Assembly: GCF_014066305.1 (NCBI RefSeq)
Contig: NW_023501037.1
Span: forward strand, 923,501 to 987,500
Direction of reading: 5' to 3'
From: Letharia columbiana
Lineage: Eukaryota > Ascomycota > Lecanoromycetes > Lecanorales > Parmeliaceae
DNA length: 64,000 nucleotides
The notes beneath the pieces are model-generated. The model worked only from the letters and a program-made list of their open reading frames with translations, was not told the origin of the DNA and searched no databases. Positions 11,746-22,066 of this stretch are shown here, in pieces. The translations under genes were made by a program, and so were the position numbers. Numbering within the stretch: the stretch's first letter is position 1; the number at the start of each line of letters is the position of its first letter.

Positions 11746-13674
11746 ATGGATATACCATGGCTATCTTTTCCACCTGCGAGCCTGCGGAAGAGCATCATGC
11801 CAGAAGAGTGGCAGATATGTCTGGATTCGTGGCTTCTTTTGGCCCAGAATCATCTTCTTATGTCCGCGAAAGTGTTCAGCCTCAAAGTCACAAAGAATTC
11901 TTCTCTCGTTCAATTTCTCATTTCCTATGCCAAAAACTCCTCCGAAGCAACAAATGCAAAGGAGAATGACTTGAGAAGGAAATGCTTCCTGCTCATTCAC
12001 CGAGCGCTGAGTGAAATGAAGCCTACTTCTCAATTCTTGCTGGAGTGGGCATTTCTCGCAGATGTGAGCCGTGTCTACGCGAAGAGCACGGTCTTGCCGA
12101 AGTTGCTTGTCGACATATGGAGGCAAGAAGCCTTGGACGAGCGGCCTTCCATGCGCACCCATAAAGCCAATTTGATCCTAGAACTGGAACAGAACCTTAC
12201 GAGCGGCGACTCAGAGGAGCTTCTAGCCTTAGTGGTGGCTTTGTTGAGAACGTGCTACCACTACGGTCAATTCTTGATGCTCGGGGCCGATCTCATCGAT
12301 GCCCTTTCGACCGCGTACCAGACCTCAAAAGCCAAGATTCCGAAACACAAGATCGTAGTCGTAACATACTTCTGTCTTTTGAGCCTCATGGAGCCCGACC
12401 GACCTCGAACATCTACCCTACTGGATCACATGTACGGTCTGAAGGCCACATCAAGCGATGACTCCCTGCTCAAAGCAGTGGTCGGATCTACGCCCCTCCT
12501 GCAGAAAATCCGGACTCGGATCGCAGGCCCAGAGGCTACGAGGGCGAAATCCCTCATCGACTCACTGAAAGCTTTCGAGAAGTCGCCTGACGGCCGGCCC
12601 AAGAAGCCCGTCAGGAGGAAGATCGACAAAGGCAAACGGAAAGATCGCGACCGGTACGGCCACGACTCAACGGGCGGGATCCATGTCCACAAACTAAGCC
12701 TCGTGGCCCAAGTCCAGGATCTCTTCCCCGATCTGGGTTCGGCATTCGTCGTCAAGCTCCTCGACGAATACGACGACGACACTGAACAAGTCACCGCTCA
12801 TCTCCTCGACGATACCCTACCGCAGCATCTCAACGCACGAGACCGAACCGAACTCCTCCCCGAGGGGCCTCCCCCCCAAACCCACGACCTCGCACCGGGC
12901 CTCGAACACCACCCGACCCCGCCGCCCCCCCCGATCCGACGCAACATCCACGACTCCGACCCCTTCGACCGCCTCGCCATCGACGCCTCCCTCCTCGCCC
13001 GGGGCCGCCGAAACGCCGACCTGACGGCCGACCACCTCCTCTCCGCCCCGCGCCCCACGGGTCAAAAAGCCGCCATCCTCGCCGCGCTCGCCGCCTTCGA
13101 CTCCGACGACGACGAGCGCGACGACACGTACGACGTCGGCGACGTCGGCGGCACCGTCGACGCCACCACCGCCGACGACGACGACGCCGCCGGCGGGCGT
13201 CGCGAGGAGGCGCACGAGGAGGCCTTGTTCCACGCCTACCGGACGAAGCCCGAGGCCTTCCGTCGCGACGCCGACGCGCGGAGGGGGGAGCACCGCGCCG
13301 CGCTGAAGAGCGAGACGGGCATGACGGACGAAGCGATCGAGGGGTGGGGCATCATGGCCGGCCGGGATCCGAGGCGGCTTCAGAGGTTGGAGCGGAAGTA
13401 CGAGGAGGGCGGAGGTGCGGCCGGGCGAACGCAGTTGGGACGGTCGTCTTGGACGGCTGACGGGACGGGGGATGGTGACGGGGGCGGCGGTGGGAGGGGT
13501 GGGAGGGGGGGGAGGGGAAGGGGCCGTGGGGGGGCGAGCGTGGCGGGGCCGTCGGATGATCAAGATACGCAGGCGGCGAGACAGCGGAAGGATGCGAACA
13601 AAGGGTCGCGAGCTAATCACAACCGGCGGGATCAGCGCGCGAGGAAGATGGCAAGGGGTGGGTTGATGGGATAG
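11746..13674 (+). CDS. CUE3: CUE-domain protein, Cue3/ASCC2-like
   Basis: Single-exon frame of 642 residues. The N-terminal half is helical and resembles the ASCC2/Cue3 family, with the FPPASLR...EEWQICLDSW stretch near the start. A CUE ubiquitin-binding domain follows at about residues 330-375 (LFPDLGSAFVVKLLDEYDDD). The tail is acidic, then Gly/Arg-rich (RGGRGGRGRGRGG), then basic. In yeast, Cue3 is part of the ribosome-quality-control trigger complex with Slh1 and Rqt4, acting on ubiquitinated collided ribosomes in the cytoplasm. I chose the ATG at 11,746 because family similarity begins just after it; the frame opens further upstream only with a GTG. DNA from about 12,840 to 13,560 is much richer in GC than its surroundings. 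The promoter lies only about 270 bp from the RIP block. An upstream spliced exon cannot be excluded. Confidence 0.8.
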   Translation: MDIPWLSFPPASLRKSIMPEEWQICLDSWLLLAQNHLLMSAKVFSLKVTKNSSLVQFLISYAKNSSEATNAKENDLRRKCFLLIHRALSEMKPTSQFLLEWAFLADVSRVYAKSTVLPKLLVDIWRQEALDERPSMRTHKANLILELEQNLTSGDSEELLALVVALLRTCYHYGQFLMLGADLIDALSTAYQTSKAKIPKHKIVVVTYFCLLSLMEPDRPRTSTLLDHMYGLKATSSDDSLLKAVVGSTPLLQKIRTRIAGPEATRAKSLIDSLKAFEKSPDGRPKKPVRRKIDKGKRKDRDRYGHDSTGGIHVHKLSLVAQVQDLFPDLGSAFVVKLLDEYDDDTEQVTAHLLDDTLPQHLNARDRTELLPEGPPPQTHDLAPGLEHHPTPPPPPIRRNIHDSDPFDRLAIDASLLARGRRNADLTADHLLSAPRPTGQKAAILAALAAFDSDDDERDDTYDVGDVGGTVDATTADDDDAAGGRREEAHEEALFHAYRTKPEAFRRDADARRGEHRAALKSETGMTDEAIEGWGIMAGRDPRRLQRLERKYEEGGGAAGRTQLGRSSWTADGTGDGDGGGGGRGGRGGRGRGRGGASVAGPSDDQDTQAARQRKDANKGSRANHNRRDQRARKMARGGLMG

Positions 13675-13831
13675 GAATCGTCGTCCGGGACGGAACAAGG
13701 GTCGCTTGGTCAAGATGTTTCTCAAAGCGAAGCGTTGGAAAAGCCAAATGTTTGTGTGTTTTGAGGTAAAGCACCCATAAACCTCGCGCCTGCAAAACCG
13801 TTCCAAGCCCATCGCCACACTCGTAAACGGG

Positions 13832-13862
13832 GCCCAATCCCAATCCCAATCCCAATCCCAAT
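13832..13862 (+). repeat. CCCAAT hexamer tandem
   Basis: About five tandem CCCAAT units in the 260-bp spacer between the convergent CUE3-like and fmdS genes. It is not a telomere repeat of the CCCTAA type. Confidence 0.9.
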
Positions 13863-13934
13863 CAATCTACCATACATCGGCACCCGTTCCTCTTTCCTTA
13901 CTGCACCGCTCTACAACGATCGCCCAACCCATCT

Positions 13935-15394
13935 TCACTTGTTCGCAACGGCACAAGCCCCCATCTCCATCTTCTCCACAGGGCCCGTAGGCGAGATGTC
14001 GAAATCGAAGATATCCATCGGCACCCCTAGCGTCATGCACGCGTTCGGGATATCCACCAAGCCGGCCACGTGTCCCTGAATCGGCGCGCAGCTCAACATG
14101 AGGTAGACCTGGTAGTCGGAGTAGCCTACCAAAAGTCAGTCAGACCGTTCACATCACGCCATATGCCGCGTGCGTGGACTCACCATATCGTCTCAGGTAC
14201 TCGATGCACCTCAGGGTCGCCTGCCGGTACGCGACGGTGGCGTCCATGTAGTGCTGCACTCCCTTATCGTCGACGCTGAATCCCTCAAAGGTCAGATACT
14301 TGCTCGGCCCGTAATGGGGCTCCACGGGTCCCGGCAGGAAAAGAGGGCTCTTCATGTCCAGATCCTTCATGCCGCTCTGCATCACGGACAGTTTCAGCGT
14401 GATGACCCCTGCCATCTCAATCGCGCCGCAGAAAGAAATTTCGCCGTCGCCTTGGCTGAAGTGTAGATCGCCAATACTGAATTTTGCCCCGGGGACGTGG
14501 ATCGGGAGGAAGACTTTGCTGCCGCGGCCCAGGTTCTTGATATCGCAGTTGCCACCATGCTCGGGGCGGCCGGGTATAGTCCTCGCGCCCTCTTTGCCTA
14601 CTTTTTCTTTAACCTCGTCGGATGCGGAGCCCGCGTGGACGTTCTGGGGTTGAGGGGGCAGCGCGACGATGCGTTTGAGCTCGGTGGTGCTGATCAGGTG
14701 GGCTTCGCGGCGGTTCCACTCAGCGAGGATCTCGGCGGAGGGAGCACAGCCGAGGATGCCCGGGTGAATCTGACCAGGGAATCGGAGATGCGGGATATGG
14801 CGAGAGGAGCAGAAGATGCCTTCGAAGTCCCAGATGGCTTTGGCGCTGGTAAACAACAAGATGTCAGTAGCTAGTTGCGAAGGAATAGATCTTGATAGGG
14901 GAGACCTGCGCGTTAGGGTAAAGCTCGTCAAGGAAGCCTCCCCCGTTGTCCTTGTCAAATACGCCCGTAAAACCCCAAGGCTGTTCTTGAAATGGCTGCA
15001 CATCTTGGATCTCCACCACGAGGACATCTCCAGGTTCGGCACCTTCCACCTCGAACGGGCCAGACAAGTAGTGAATCTTGGTGAGGTCGATGTTCTTCAC
15101 ATCGTCCGCGCTGTCATTGTTGCCAATCTGTCCTCCTGTCCAGTCGACACACTCCACCTTGAAGACCTCCCCATCTTTAACTTTGGCCGTGAAGGGAACT
15201 GTAGAAGAGGTTAGGGGCATTTAGGATGGATTGTGGAAGGGAGGTCGTGCCGTCTGGATGCCATCTATTCTGAGGAAGGTCAGCGCAGGCGTGATAAATG
15301 ATGGAACAGCTCGACGTACATGAAGTACGGGCTGCTGATCCGCTGGCTTCTTCAAATCGACCTTGACGGCGGTCCGTATCTCCGTGAGACCCAT
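13935..15394 (-). CDS. fmdS: Formamidase (FmdA/AmdA family)
   Basis: Hydrolyses formamide to formate and ammonia, letting fungi use it as nitrogen source; cytosolic. Five exons: 15320-15394, 15251-15269, 14910-15198, 14184-14845, 13935-14125. They total 1,236 nt, giving 411 residues, the length expected of Aspergillus FmdS. The protein starts MGLTEIRTAVKVDLKKP and shows NRWHPD, the GQIGNNDSADDV stretch, PWGFTGVFD and IWDFEG...HPGILGCAPS, all typical of the family. Introns 2 (15199-15250) and 3 (14846-14909) only keep the frame with GC donors; intron 1 (15270-15319) and intron 4 (14126-14183) are GT-AG. It converges on the CUE3-like gene. Three GATA-factor sites lie about 250-310 bp upstream, suggesting nitrogen control. 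Confidence 0.93.
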
Positions 15395-15642
15395 GTCGCT
15401 AGAAAGACAACTTCGAATTGAGAAAAGCCCGTTCGAGGTTTTAAAATGAGACTGAGACTGAGACTGTCAACTGGAAGTCGGACTATTAGGAAAGGGAGGA
15501 GAGAGAAAGCAAGTACCGTGTGTCAAGCTGCTGCGAGTATAGGCCGTGGGGCCATGATGGCGGGGCAATGGAAGTCAATTGACTAGAGCCTGACCCCGCG
15601 AATTAAGCATATCTGGGCCAAGCTCCAGGCTTTCGATCTGCA

Positions 15643-15705
15643 AGATAATGAAGACATGCATTTTTCCGATTGCTGATAAGGAATTGAAACATATGCCGCT
15701 TATCG
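15643..15705 (-). promoter_or_regulatory. Cluster of three HGATAR sites upstream of fmdS
   Basis: AGATAA at 15,643-15,648, TGATAA at 15,674-15,679 and, on the minus strand, CGATAA at 15,700-15,705. They lie 249-311 bp before the formamidase start. HGATAR is the binding sequence of the AreA/Nit2 nitrogen regulator, and formamidase genes are known AreA targets, so nitrogen-derepressed expression is a reasonable inference. The rest of 15,395-15,986 shows no gene. Confidence 0.45.
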
Positions 15706-15986
15706 GTACTTTAGAAGCTCGACCAAGTCAATTTAAGGCGTACGTGGACGCCTCCGAGCTTCCTAAAGAGATCGCGATGCAATTGACTAACGAAAAGACA
15801 ATACAATGAATGCAAATTTTGAACTATCGGTATAGGTGCAAATGAGGCATGAAAATGTGCTGAAAGTACGCGTGGGGGGCACTTTGCGCTGGTGAAATTC
15901 AAATGCAGTCGGGGATCTCACTTGAATCCGGAATGAGCTGTCTGAATCGTTGTACTAAATTCCCTGTCTGTATCTCCTCCCAAAAT

Positions 15987-17306
15987 CTAGGAGAATTTCT
16001 TGCCAGGAGAATCAAAGGCCTCGATCGGTTCCTTCCCTACCGTATCAGCGTTGTTCGCATCCAGATTGTGCAACGGAAGCTCCAGGAATTTCTGCTTGTT
16101 CTTCCACTTGACCTGGCTTTCCGCGAATTTGTCGCTATACGCCGGAGATGGTGGAGGGTCCGTAATCTTCGTGATCAGATATGCTGTCGATGCTTCTGCG
16201 ATGCCGTAGATCAAGACACCTAGGAGCGGTATCTTGAGGAAGATGTAGAAGCCAACACCGAATCCGAACAGCACGCCCTCGCGGTCGTGGAACCAATGCT
16301 TCTTTTGCTCCTTCGTGAAACGAATTCGGGAAAAGTAGGGTTCGAGCTGTAAAAAAGTCAGCCAACTAGCCTGCAGCGGAATGTTAAGGCTTTTGGTATT
16401 TGAGGACGCACCAATTCTCTCATCAAACTTCTTGACGAGAAGTAGCTCTGCAAGAACACAATGAGATATCTTCTAGGCAGGAAGATACCGCTGCCGAATA
16501 TGATAGTAGCTGGAATGGGCCCCACGGCATTATTGAAGGTATAGAAGCTGGCCGCTGGAAGAACAAATCGTCCAACGATGGGCAGATATGACAGCGCATA
16601 TATAGCTAGTGATATGCCAGCTCTTCGGCCGAACCGAATGAGAAAAGCCAACGCCGCGTCCATTGGAGCTCTGTGCTTGCTCGTATCGCCATGTGCTGAA
16701 TACATCCGCAGTTCTGCAAAGTATGTCGCGCGGAGCGTCTTCGGATCCTCTGACTTGTGCTTTGCGTAGTATGTCTGGTCGACCCATTGCAACGAGTCCA
16801 TGAACCTGCGCTGATCAGTGCTGGGCCAGCGGGGGCAGCTAAAATGTAGGGTCCTCACATGCGGTCCAAAGTCGGTGTGATATACCGCATCAAGCTCATG
16901 AGGAAGAACGGGACCTGCAGGACGGAATTCGCCAGGAAATCCATCCCACCCACCAATTTGTCATCCCATGTCACGCTATCGAAGTTGATGAAGAAGCCGA
17001 GGGCCCATAGTGATACCTTGACCGTGATTATCTGCAGGAGCAGTCGCCAATCAGCACCACTTTCAATTCTGGGAGCGTAGACAACCCACAGGAACTGCAA
17101 CAAGAATTCTGATGGCGATGCCCGCACAGACAGCAATTGCTGCCTGTCTGTAGTGCTCATATTTGAAGAGGCCAGGGTTTTGTAGAGCGCGGTATGCTGG
17201 TATCTTTTTCAGCTTTCAGCGCTGATTTGGGGTTGTTGGATTGCGAACCCCCAACTACAGTCAACTGAGCACCGCGTAGGATAGCATTGGGGTCGAAGTT
17301 TGACAT
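15987..17306 (-). CDS. Multi-pass membrane protein, UsgS-like
   Basis: Five exons: 17249-17306, 17090-17196, 16859-17031, 16412-16805, 15987-16346. They total 1,092 nt, giving 363 residues, all with GT-AG introns of 52-65 bp. It begins MSNFDPNAILRGAQLTVVG and contains KYEHYRQAAIAV, the DSVTWDDKLV and SVLQVPFFLM segments, WVDQTYYAKHKSEDP, and near the C-terminus FGFGVGFYIF...YLITKITDPPPSPAY. These match fungal proteins annotated as transmembrane protein UsgS. I infer a distant relation to the yeast Rrt8/Lds outer-spore-wall group. At least five hydrophobic spans are visible. Molecular function is unknown. It lies tandem with fmdS on the minus strand. Confidence 0.85.
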
Positions 17307-17655
17307 TGAGAGTTCCAATAGTTGTCGTGAGAGCCAATGCAGATTGAATGAATGAAGTTGGTTGTTCCGCTTGCTCGCGTGGTCTGACCGCTAAAAGCAG
17401 CTAGTGCGGAAATATTACAGTCACTAAGAGTATATCGTTGCCAAACAACATTGATTGCTAATGGGCATGCAAGCTTTGATAATGTTCTCGTACCATCCCT
17501 CCTTTGAACTATACCATGTAATCCATTCCACTCAAAGATGCCAAAATATTCAATCCCTGCTGCTAGCGAACTCCTTCAGAAGCATGCCGATATTCTATTC
17601 AATTTCTAGAATTAGGTGCCTTGACCTGAATGAAGTACAGAATGAAGTACAAATC
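17307..17655. other. Intergenic, promoter of UsgS-like gene and 3' end of esterase
   Basis: About 350 bp between two minus-strand genes. No reading frame of interest, RNA gene or clear regulatory motif was recognised. Confidence 0.6.
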
Positions 17656-18921
17656 TCAACCTGAAAGGATCTTCGCAATCTGAGAGCCCATGAAATTATG
17701 CATTGGATAGGTTGGGTGGAGACTATTCAGCCAAAAGTACTGATCGACAGCTATACCGCATGATGGATCCAAGGATGTCAAGGATGACGTGCCACTGGAG
17801 AGCTAGTCAGCTTAAAAGCAGGTTCCTCCGTTTTGCCAGAAAGGGGCTTACTTCTCGTAAGTCGCGCAGTAATTCGTTGTATTCAAGTATCCGGCCGTCT
17901 CTCCAAATTGCATCGGGTCGTCCAGAACTCTAGTGAAGAGGAAGTTTGTGTCGAATGTGAACAACGTCGTGTCTGCATGGCGTAGAGCTAGGTTGTAAAC
18001 AAGGGCACCAAGTCGAAAATTGAACGCTCCGATGAAGCTGGCCTCGGCAGATTGATCAACAGAGCCCATCTCGAGCGTTCCCGGTGAACGATCGACGGGA
18101 GGAACGTTCATGAAAAGGAAGTTGCGCGCTCCGGCAGCGTACAGCTGATGTTACTGTTAGCTTATTATCCTGATAGAAAGAAGGGAGACCAACCTTGTCG
18201 ACGAGGCTTTCATATGCCTTGACGAGCTCGTAGTTCACAGAGTCGTTGTGTGACGCAAAAGGAGCGAAAGAGTTCGTCACGTCGTTGACACCGAAGAATA
18301 TGGTGAACAAGCTATTGGAGGCGGTCCATGGGACTTTGCTGTTGTTGACGTAGGTGTGCAGAAATTCGTTTTCAACCTGGTCTTGAAAGCTATGCACTGA
18401 AGTTCCAAAGCCTGACATGACGATCGAGTCGTCGATCGTGGCTCCACCGTAGCCTAGATTATAAGCCTGGATGTAGCTCTCATTATAAGTGGTTGTCAAG
18501 AAGTCAATGTAGTTAGGACCATCGGCGGAGGTAGAGCCAGGATATGAAGGATTGCCCAATGGGTTGCTGAGACTGGGTTGTTTCCCTGCGATGTTGAAAC
18601 TTGTGCTCGTGTAGGAGTCACCGCTGTTATGGCGTTAGGTCAGATTGATTAGGCTTCTTGGGGTGGGAGGTACAATGCAAATAGAAAGCTGATGTTTTTC
18701 CAACCGATCCAATAATCCGTATATTGTCGACGGACAAGTGGGGCGTAGTCGAAGCACCAGTGAGCTCGTAGCACCGGCGTTGCATGCAGCCAGTAGTCTG
18801 CGTTGTTGCTAAAATTCCCAGCTACGGGGTGACAATAGGGTTGTGGCTCGACCGTGAATTGCCCAGTCCCTTGCGAAGCCATAGCAAGGAAGGCTAGAGC
18901 GAGCGACATAAGGAGACTCAT
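17656..18921 (-). CDS. Secreted GDSL esterase, CE16-like
   Basis: Four exons: 18674-18921, 18194-18623, 17852-18144, 17656-17794. They total 1,110 nt, giving 369 residues with GT-AG introns of 49-57 bp. A hydrophobic N-terminus (MSLLMSLALAFLAMAS) is a likely signal peptide. The catalytic-serine block reads FAFGDSYT (about residues 81-88), formed across the first splice junction. GYGGATID, FFGVNDV and WLNSLHPTYP correspond to the later SGNH/GDSL blocks, with the HP motif near the C-terminus. Several NxS/T sites fit secretion. CE16 enzymes remove acetyl groups from short xylo-oligosaccharides or other acetylated sugars outside the cell. Substrate here is an inference from the family. Confidence 0.88.
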
Positions 18922-19403
18922 GGCGAAAGACAGATGCTAAACGAAAATGGAGGCAAGAGACTGTGCTGCCACGTGTAGACTTGATTTCGTGCAAAGAGAG
19001 TGTGTTGTTTGGCAGAGGGAAGTAGAGAATAGCAAGCACATGTTTCTCCTTCTTTTACATAGTAGATCCTTCCCATCAAGCAGATACACTGACAGAAGTC
19101 CTTAAAAGTAGAAACAACGACTCCGGACAACATCTTGGAACAAGAGGCAATCACGCTTGAACAGGATCGTATAAGAACAAGGATGCTTAAGGGAACCTTA
19201 GTGGCAGAGCCTGGTAAGCCCATCTTCTAAAATGATAGGTATCGATCAGAGCATGGCGTGGCTCGATTTATGCAATGTAGGTCTTCTTGAGCAGCAGGCA
19301 CATATGACGCCGTGTTTTCCCATTTCTGCGGCTAGTACACATGCACATCAAGTTTCGAGTTGAAGATTCTGAATCTTACCACTAGCGTAAGATATCAGGT
19401 ATA
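18922..19403. other. Intergenic, upstream of the CE16 esterase
   Basis: About 480 bp of normal composition between the esterase start and a transposon. It must hold the esterase promoter. No gene or strong motif was recognised. Confidence 0.55.
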
Positions 19404-20993
19404 TCAGCGTGTGCAAACGTTGGAATACTTGGCACTGATTCTCACACACCCCACAAAAGTAGTACTGAGTAGATATCTTCTCCATATCGTATTCTATTAC
19501 CTTTCTTATTATATTTGAAAGCTCCTATATATCTCGCTTAGCCGATTTTTGATTTTTATCTTAATATTTTAAAATATCTTTTAATCGATATAAGTATCTG
19601 AAAGTAATAAAAAATTCTATATCTATTATATATCGTATTATTATATAATTAGAGGTTTTTAATACTTTAATTAGAGGTTTTAAAATAGACTTAAAGATAT
19701 TTAAATTTTAATAATAGTAGACGAAGGTCTTAATAACTCTAGAGTAATAGTAGTAGTAGTAAATATAGTTTAGTCTTTAAAATCTATCTGAATATTATAT
19801 TTATTAAGAGTTCTATTTAATTTTCTTATATTTATCTTAAAGATATAGTCTTCTATAGTATTATACTTAAAATACTTTCTCGAAAAGCAATCGTATCGAC
19901 TTCTTCTTACGATATATTATAAAAAGTTATTAAAGTTCTTTTAAAACTAAGACTATATCTCGTAAAAGTATCTTCGAACCTATATCTTTAAGACGCTGAA
20001 AGAGAGCTCGATAGAATTAAAATCTAATAAATAGAGAGATAAATATCGAACCTCGCAATTATATTAACGAATTACCTTCTCGATATAAGAATTATAATAT
20101 ATATTAATATTATTTATAATAATAATACTATTATAAATTAAGAAGATATCGTAGTAAGATAGTAACTCGTTGACTAGCTATCGAAAGAAGGCCTTAATAT
20201 TAAATTATTTCTTCTTAAATTTAATATAGAATAGATATTTATTTACTATATACGTCGAAAGTATACTCTAGAAACGCCCTCTTCTTAAATTTATATAATA
20301 TCGATTATTCTAATCGATAGAAGTATTATATAGACTCTATATCGTTAGCCTATAAACTTATTAAATAGAGTCTCATCTATAAAGACTAGCTACTCTACGA
20401 TTATATAAAGAAGCTTTATAATCTAGTATAGGCGAAGCTCCTTATTCTATCGATATTCGACTCTTTAATTAATCTTCTTATTTAAGCGCTTTCTCTTAAA
20501 AATTCTTAATATTATAAATCGATATATAAATAAATCTTACTTCTTCTAAAGAAACTAGACTATCTCTTTCTATATAGCTTATAACTAATCTTCGAGATAT
20601 TTAATAAAGAAGTCTTCGATAGCTAAGTAAAGCTTATAAGAGATATCTTTAAGACGAAACTATAGCTTATAGACTAAGCTATATATAAAGAGACTTTTTT
20701 AAATTTTTATCTATATATAGTAGTAGATATTCTAGATAATAGTATTAGATCTCTAGTATAGAAGTAGTAAATAAATAATTCTAAACCGAATAGATAGAGA
20801 TAAGCCTCTTCTATCGATTATTATAAGGGGTATTTCGAAATAATAGAAATTAGCTAAGCGAGATATATAGGAGCTTTAAATATGATAAGAAAGGTGGTAG
20901 ATGCGATATGGGAGAAGATTCATCTACTCAGTACTACTTTTGGTGGGGTGTGTGGAATCTCGTGCCAAGTATTCCAACGTTTTTGCACGCTAA
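19404..20993. mobile_element. RIP-degraded Tc1/mariner-like DNA transposon
   Basis: About 1.59 kb with long terminal inverted repeats. The left end TCAGCGTGTGCAAACG... and the reverse complement of the right end TTAGCGTGCAAAAACG... stay similar for about 140 bases, including CAAACGTTGGAATACTTGGC and AGTAGTACTGAGTAGAT. Each end abuts a TA dinucleotide (19,402-19,403 and 20,994-20,995), the target duplication of Tc1/mariner/pogo elements. The interior (about 19,550-20,850) is AT-rich with stops in every frame, so the transposase is dead. The outer arms keep more GC than the interior. Superfamily assignment rests on size, TA flank and repeat ends only. Confidence 0.75.
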
Positions 20994-21094
20994 TATCATT
21001 AGGGCGTGCACATTTGTGCACACCCTAACACATCCCCGTCAGAAACCCGTTTACCCCACAATCGGCAAATCACGAGATATTGCCTTGCGCAAAC

Positions 21095-21662
21095 ATGGCT
21101 TCTGGACATCTCAGCATCGACGAGGTACCTGCAACTCCACCTAAATGGAGGAAGTGCACTGCTAATAGTCCAGTTCCTAACCCGCCTTACCTCCCTCTTC
21201 GAATCCCCCCGTGTCGCCGCCCACGGCTCCGTCTTCCTCACCCAAAAACGCCGTATGATTTCAATTTCGCTCTCGATCTCCTTTTCTGAAATCCGCTGAT
21301 GTGATGTCCCAGTGTCACCTCCAGATATCCCATCTGGCGCAACAGACAATCCCCTCCCACCCTCGTCGCCCTTCCCGGACCTGCACCCCCCGCATCCTCT
21401 TCCAGTCCTGATACGAGCAACGAACGGCAAGTCGAAGGAGAAGAAGAAGGACAAAATCAAAATCAGCACCGTGGTGCAAGCAGATGAATTGGAAGGGTTT
21501 TTCGTAAAGTATGCGGAGGTCTGGAAGGCGGGGATGAGCGGATTGAAGAAGAGGGATCGGAGTGGGAGGAAGAAGGGGAAGGCCAAGAAGAAAGGTGCGG
21601 GTCCGGGGGAGGGACAGAAAGTGAAGGAAGAGACGAAGGTGAAAGAGGAAAAGAAGGGGTGA
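21095..21662 (+). CDS. SRP14: Signal recognition particle subunit SRP14
   Basis: Three exons: 21095-21124, 21174-21252, 21313-21662. They total 459 nt, giving 152 residues, with GT-AG introns of 49 and 60 bp. The protein reads MASGHLSIDE then FLTRLTSLFES, HGSVFLTQKR, PLPVLIRATNGKSK, KIKISTVVQADELEGFFVKY and ends in a basic Lys-rich tail, the standard order of fungal SRP14. With SRP9/SRP21-type partner it forms the Alu domain of the signal recognition particle and slows elongation while the ribosome is targeted to the ER. It starts about 100 bp after the transposon, so that element may lie within its promoter. Confidence 0.93.
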
Positions 21663-22066
21663 GAAGCAAGAAGGCGATCTAGACGGTCTACTACTAGCCA
21701 ATAAGCGAGCATCCAGCACAGAAGCGAAGGGTGGCCCGCACGAGAACAAAATCTCACAAGCCAGGAGTGCAGAAATACTTGGAATAGGTCCTTGAGAAGA
21801 CACGGGGATGTGGGGGGTATAGTACAAAATTTGGCAGCTTGAGCTTTATGGAACGAAGATTGGCAAAGTTGATGCTCGGTAGGGAGAAGTCATTGACATT
21901 GTTTCGAGATATAGATTATGTACACAATGCATACTCTTCCACGCCAGACGCCGCTGCTTGATCCTCGCAGTAGGCCGAAGCCCCAAACCCCATTCACTTC
22001 ATTACATATCTGGGAGTAAGGCCAAACATCACCGCCAACGCCAGTCCAGACAACAAGGACATGTGC
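21663..22066. other. Convergent intergenic spacer SRP14/SMC4
   Basis: About 400 bp between the stop codons of two convergent genes. It will hold both 3' ends. No other feature was recognised. Confidence 0.6.

Noticed and set aside
12817..13818. 333-codon frame antisense to the CUE3-like gene
   Set aside because: It mirrors a very GC-rich coding region, where antisense stops are rare. The sense strand has a recognisable domain; the antisense one is Pro/Arg/Val-rich without family resemblance.
13832..13862. Interstitial telomere repeat
   Set aside because: The unit is CCCAAT, not CCCTAA; it is a short chance tandem.
20999..21827. Minus-strand frames of 170-252 codons over SRP14
   Set aside because: Antisense shadow of SRP14 exons and introns; low-complexity Phe/Pro/Leu sequence with no domain.
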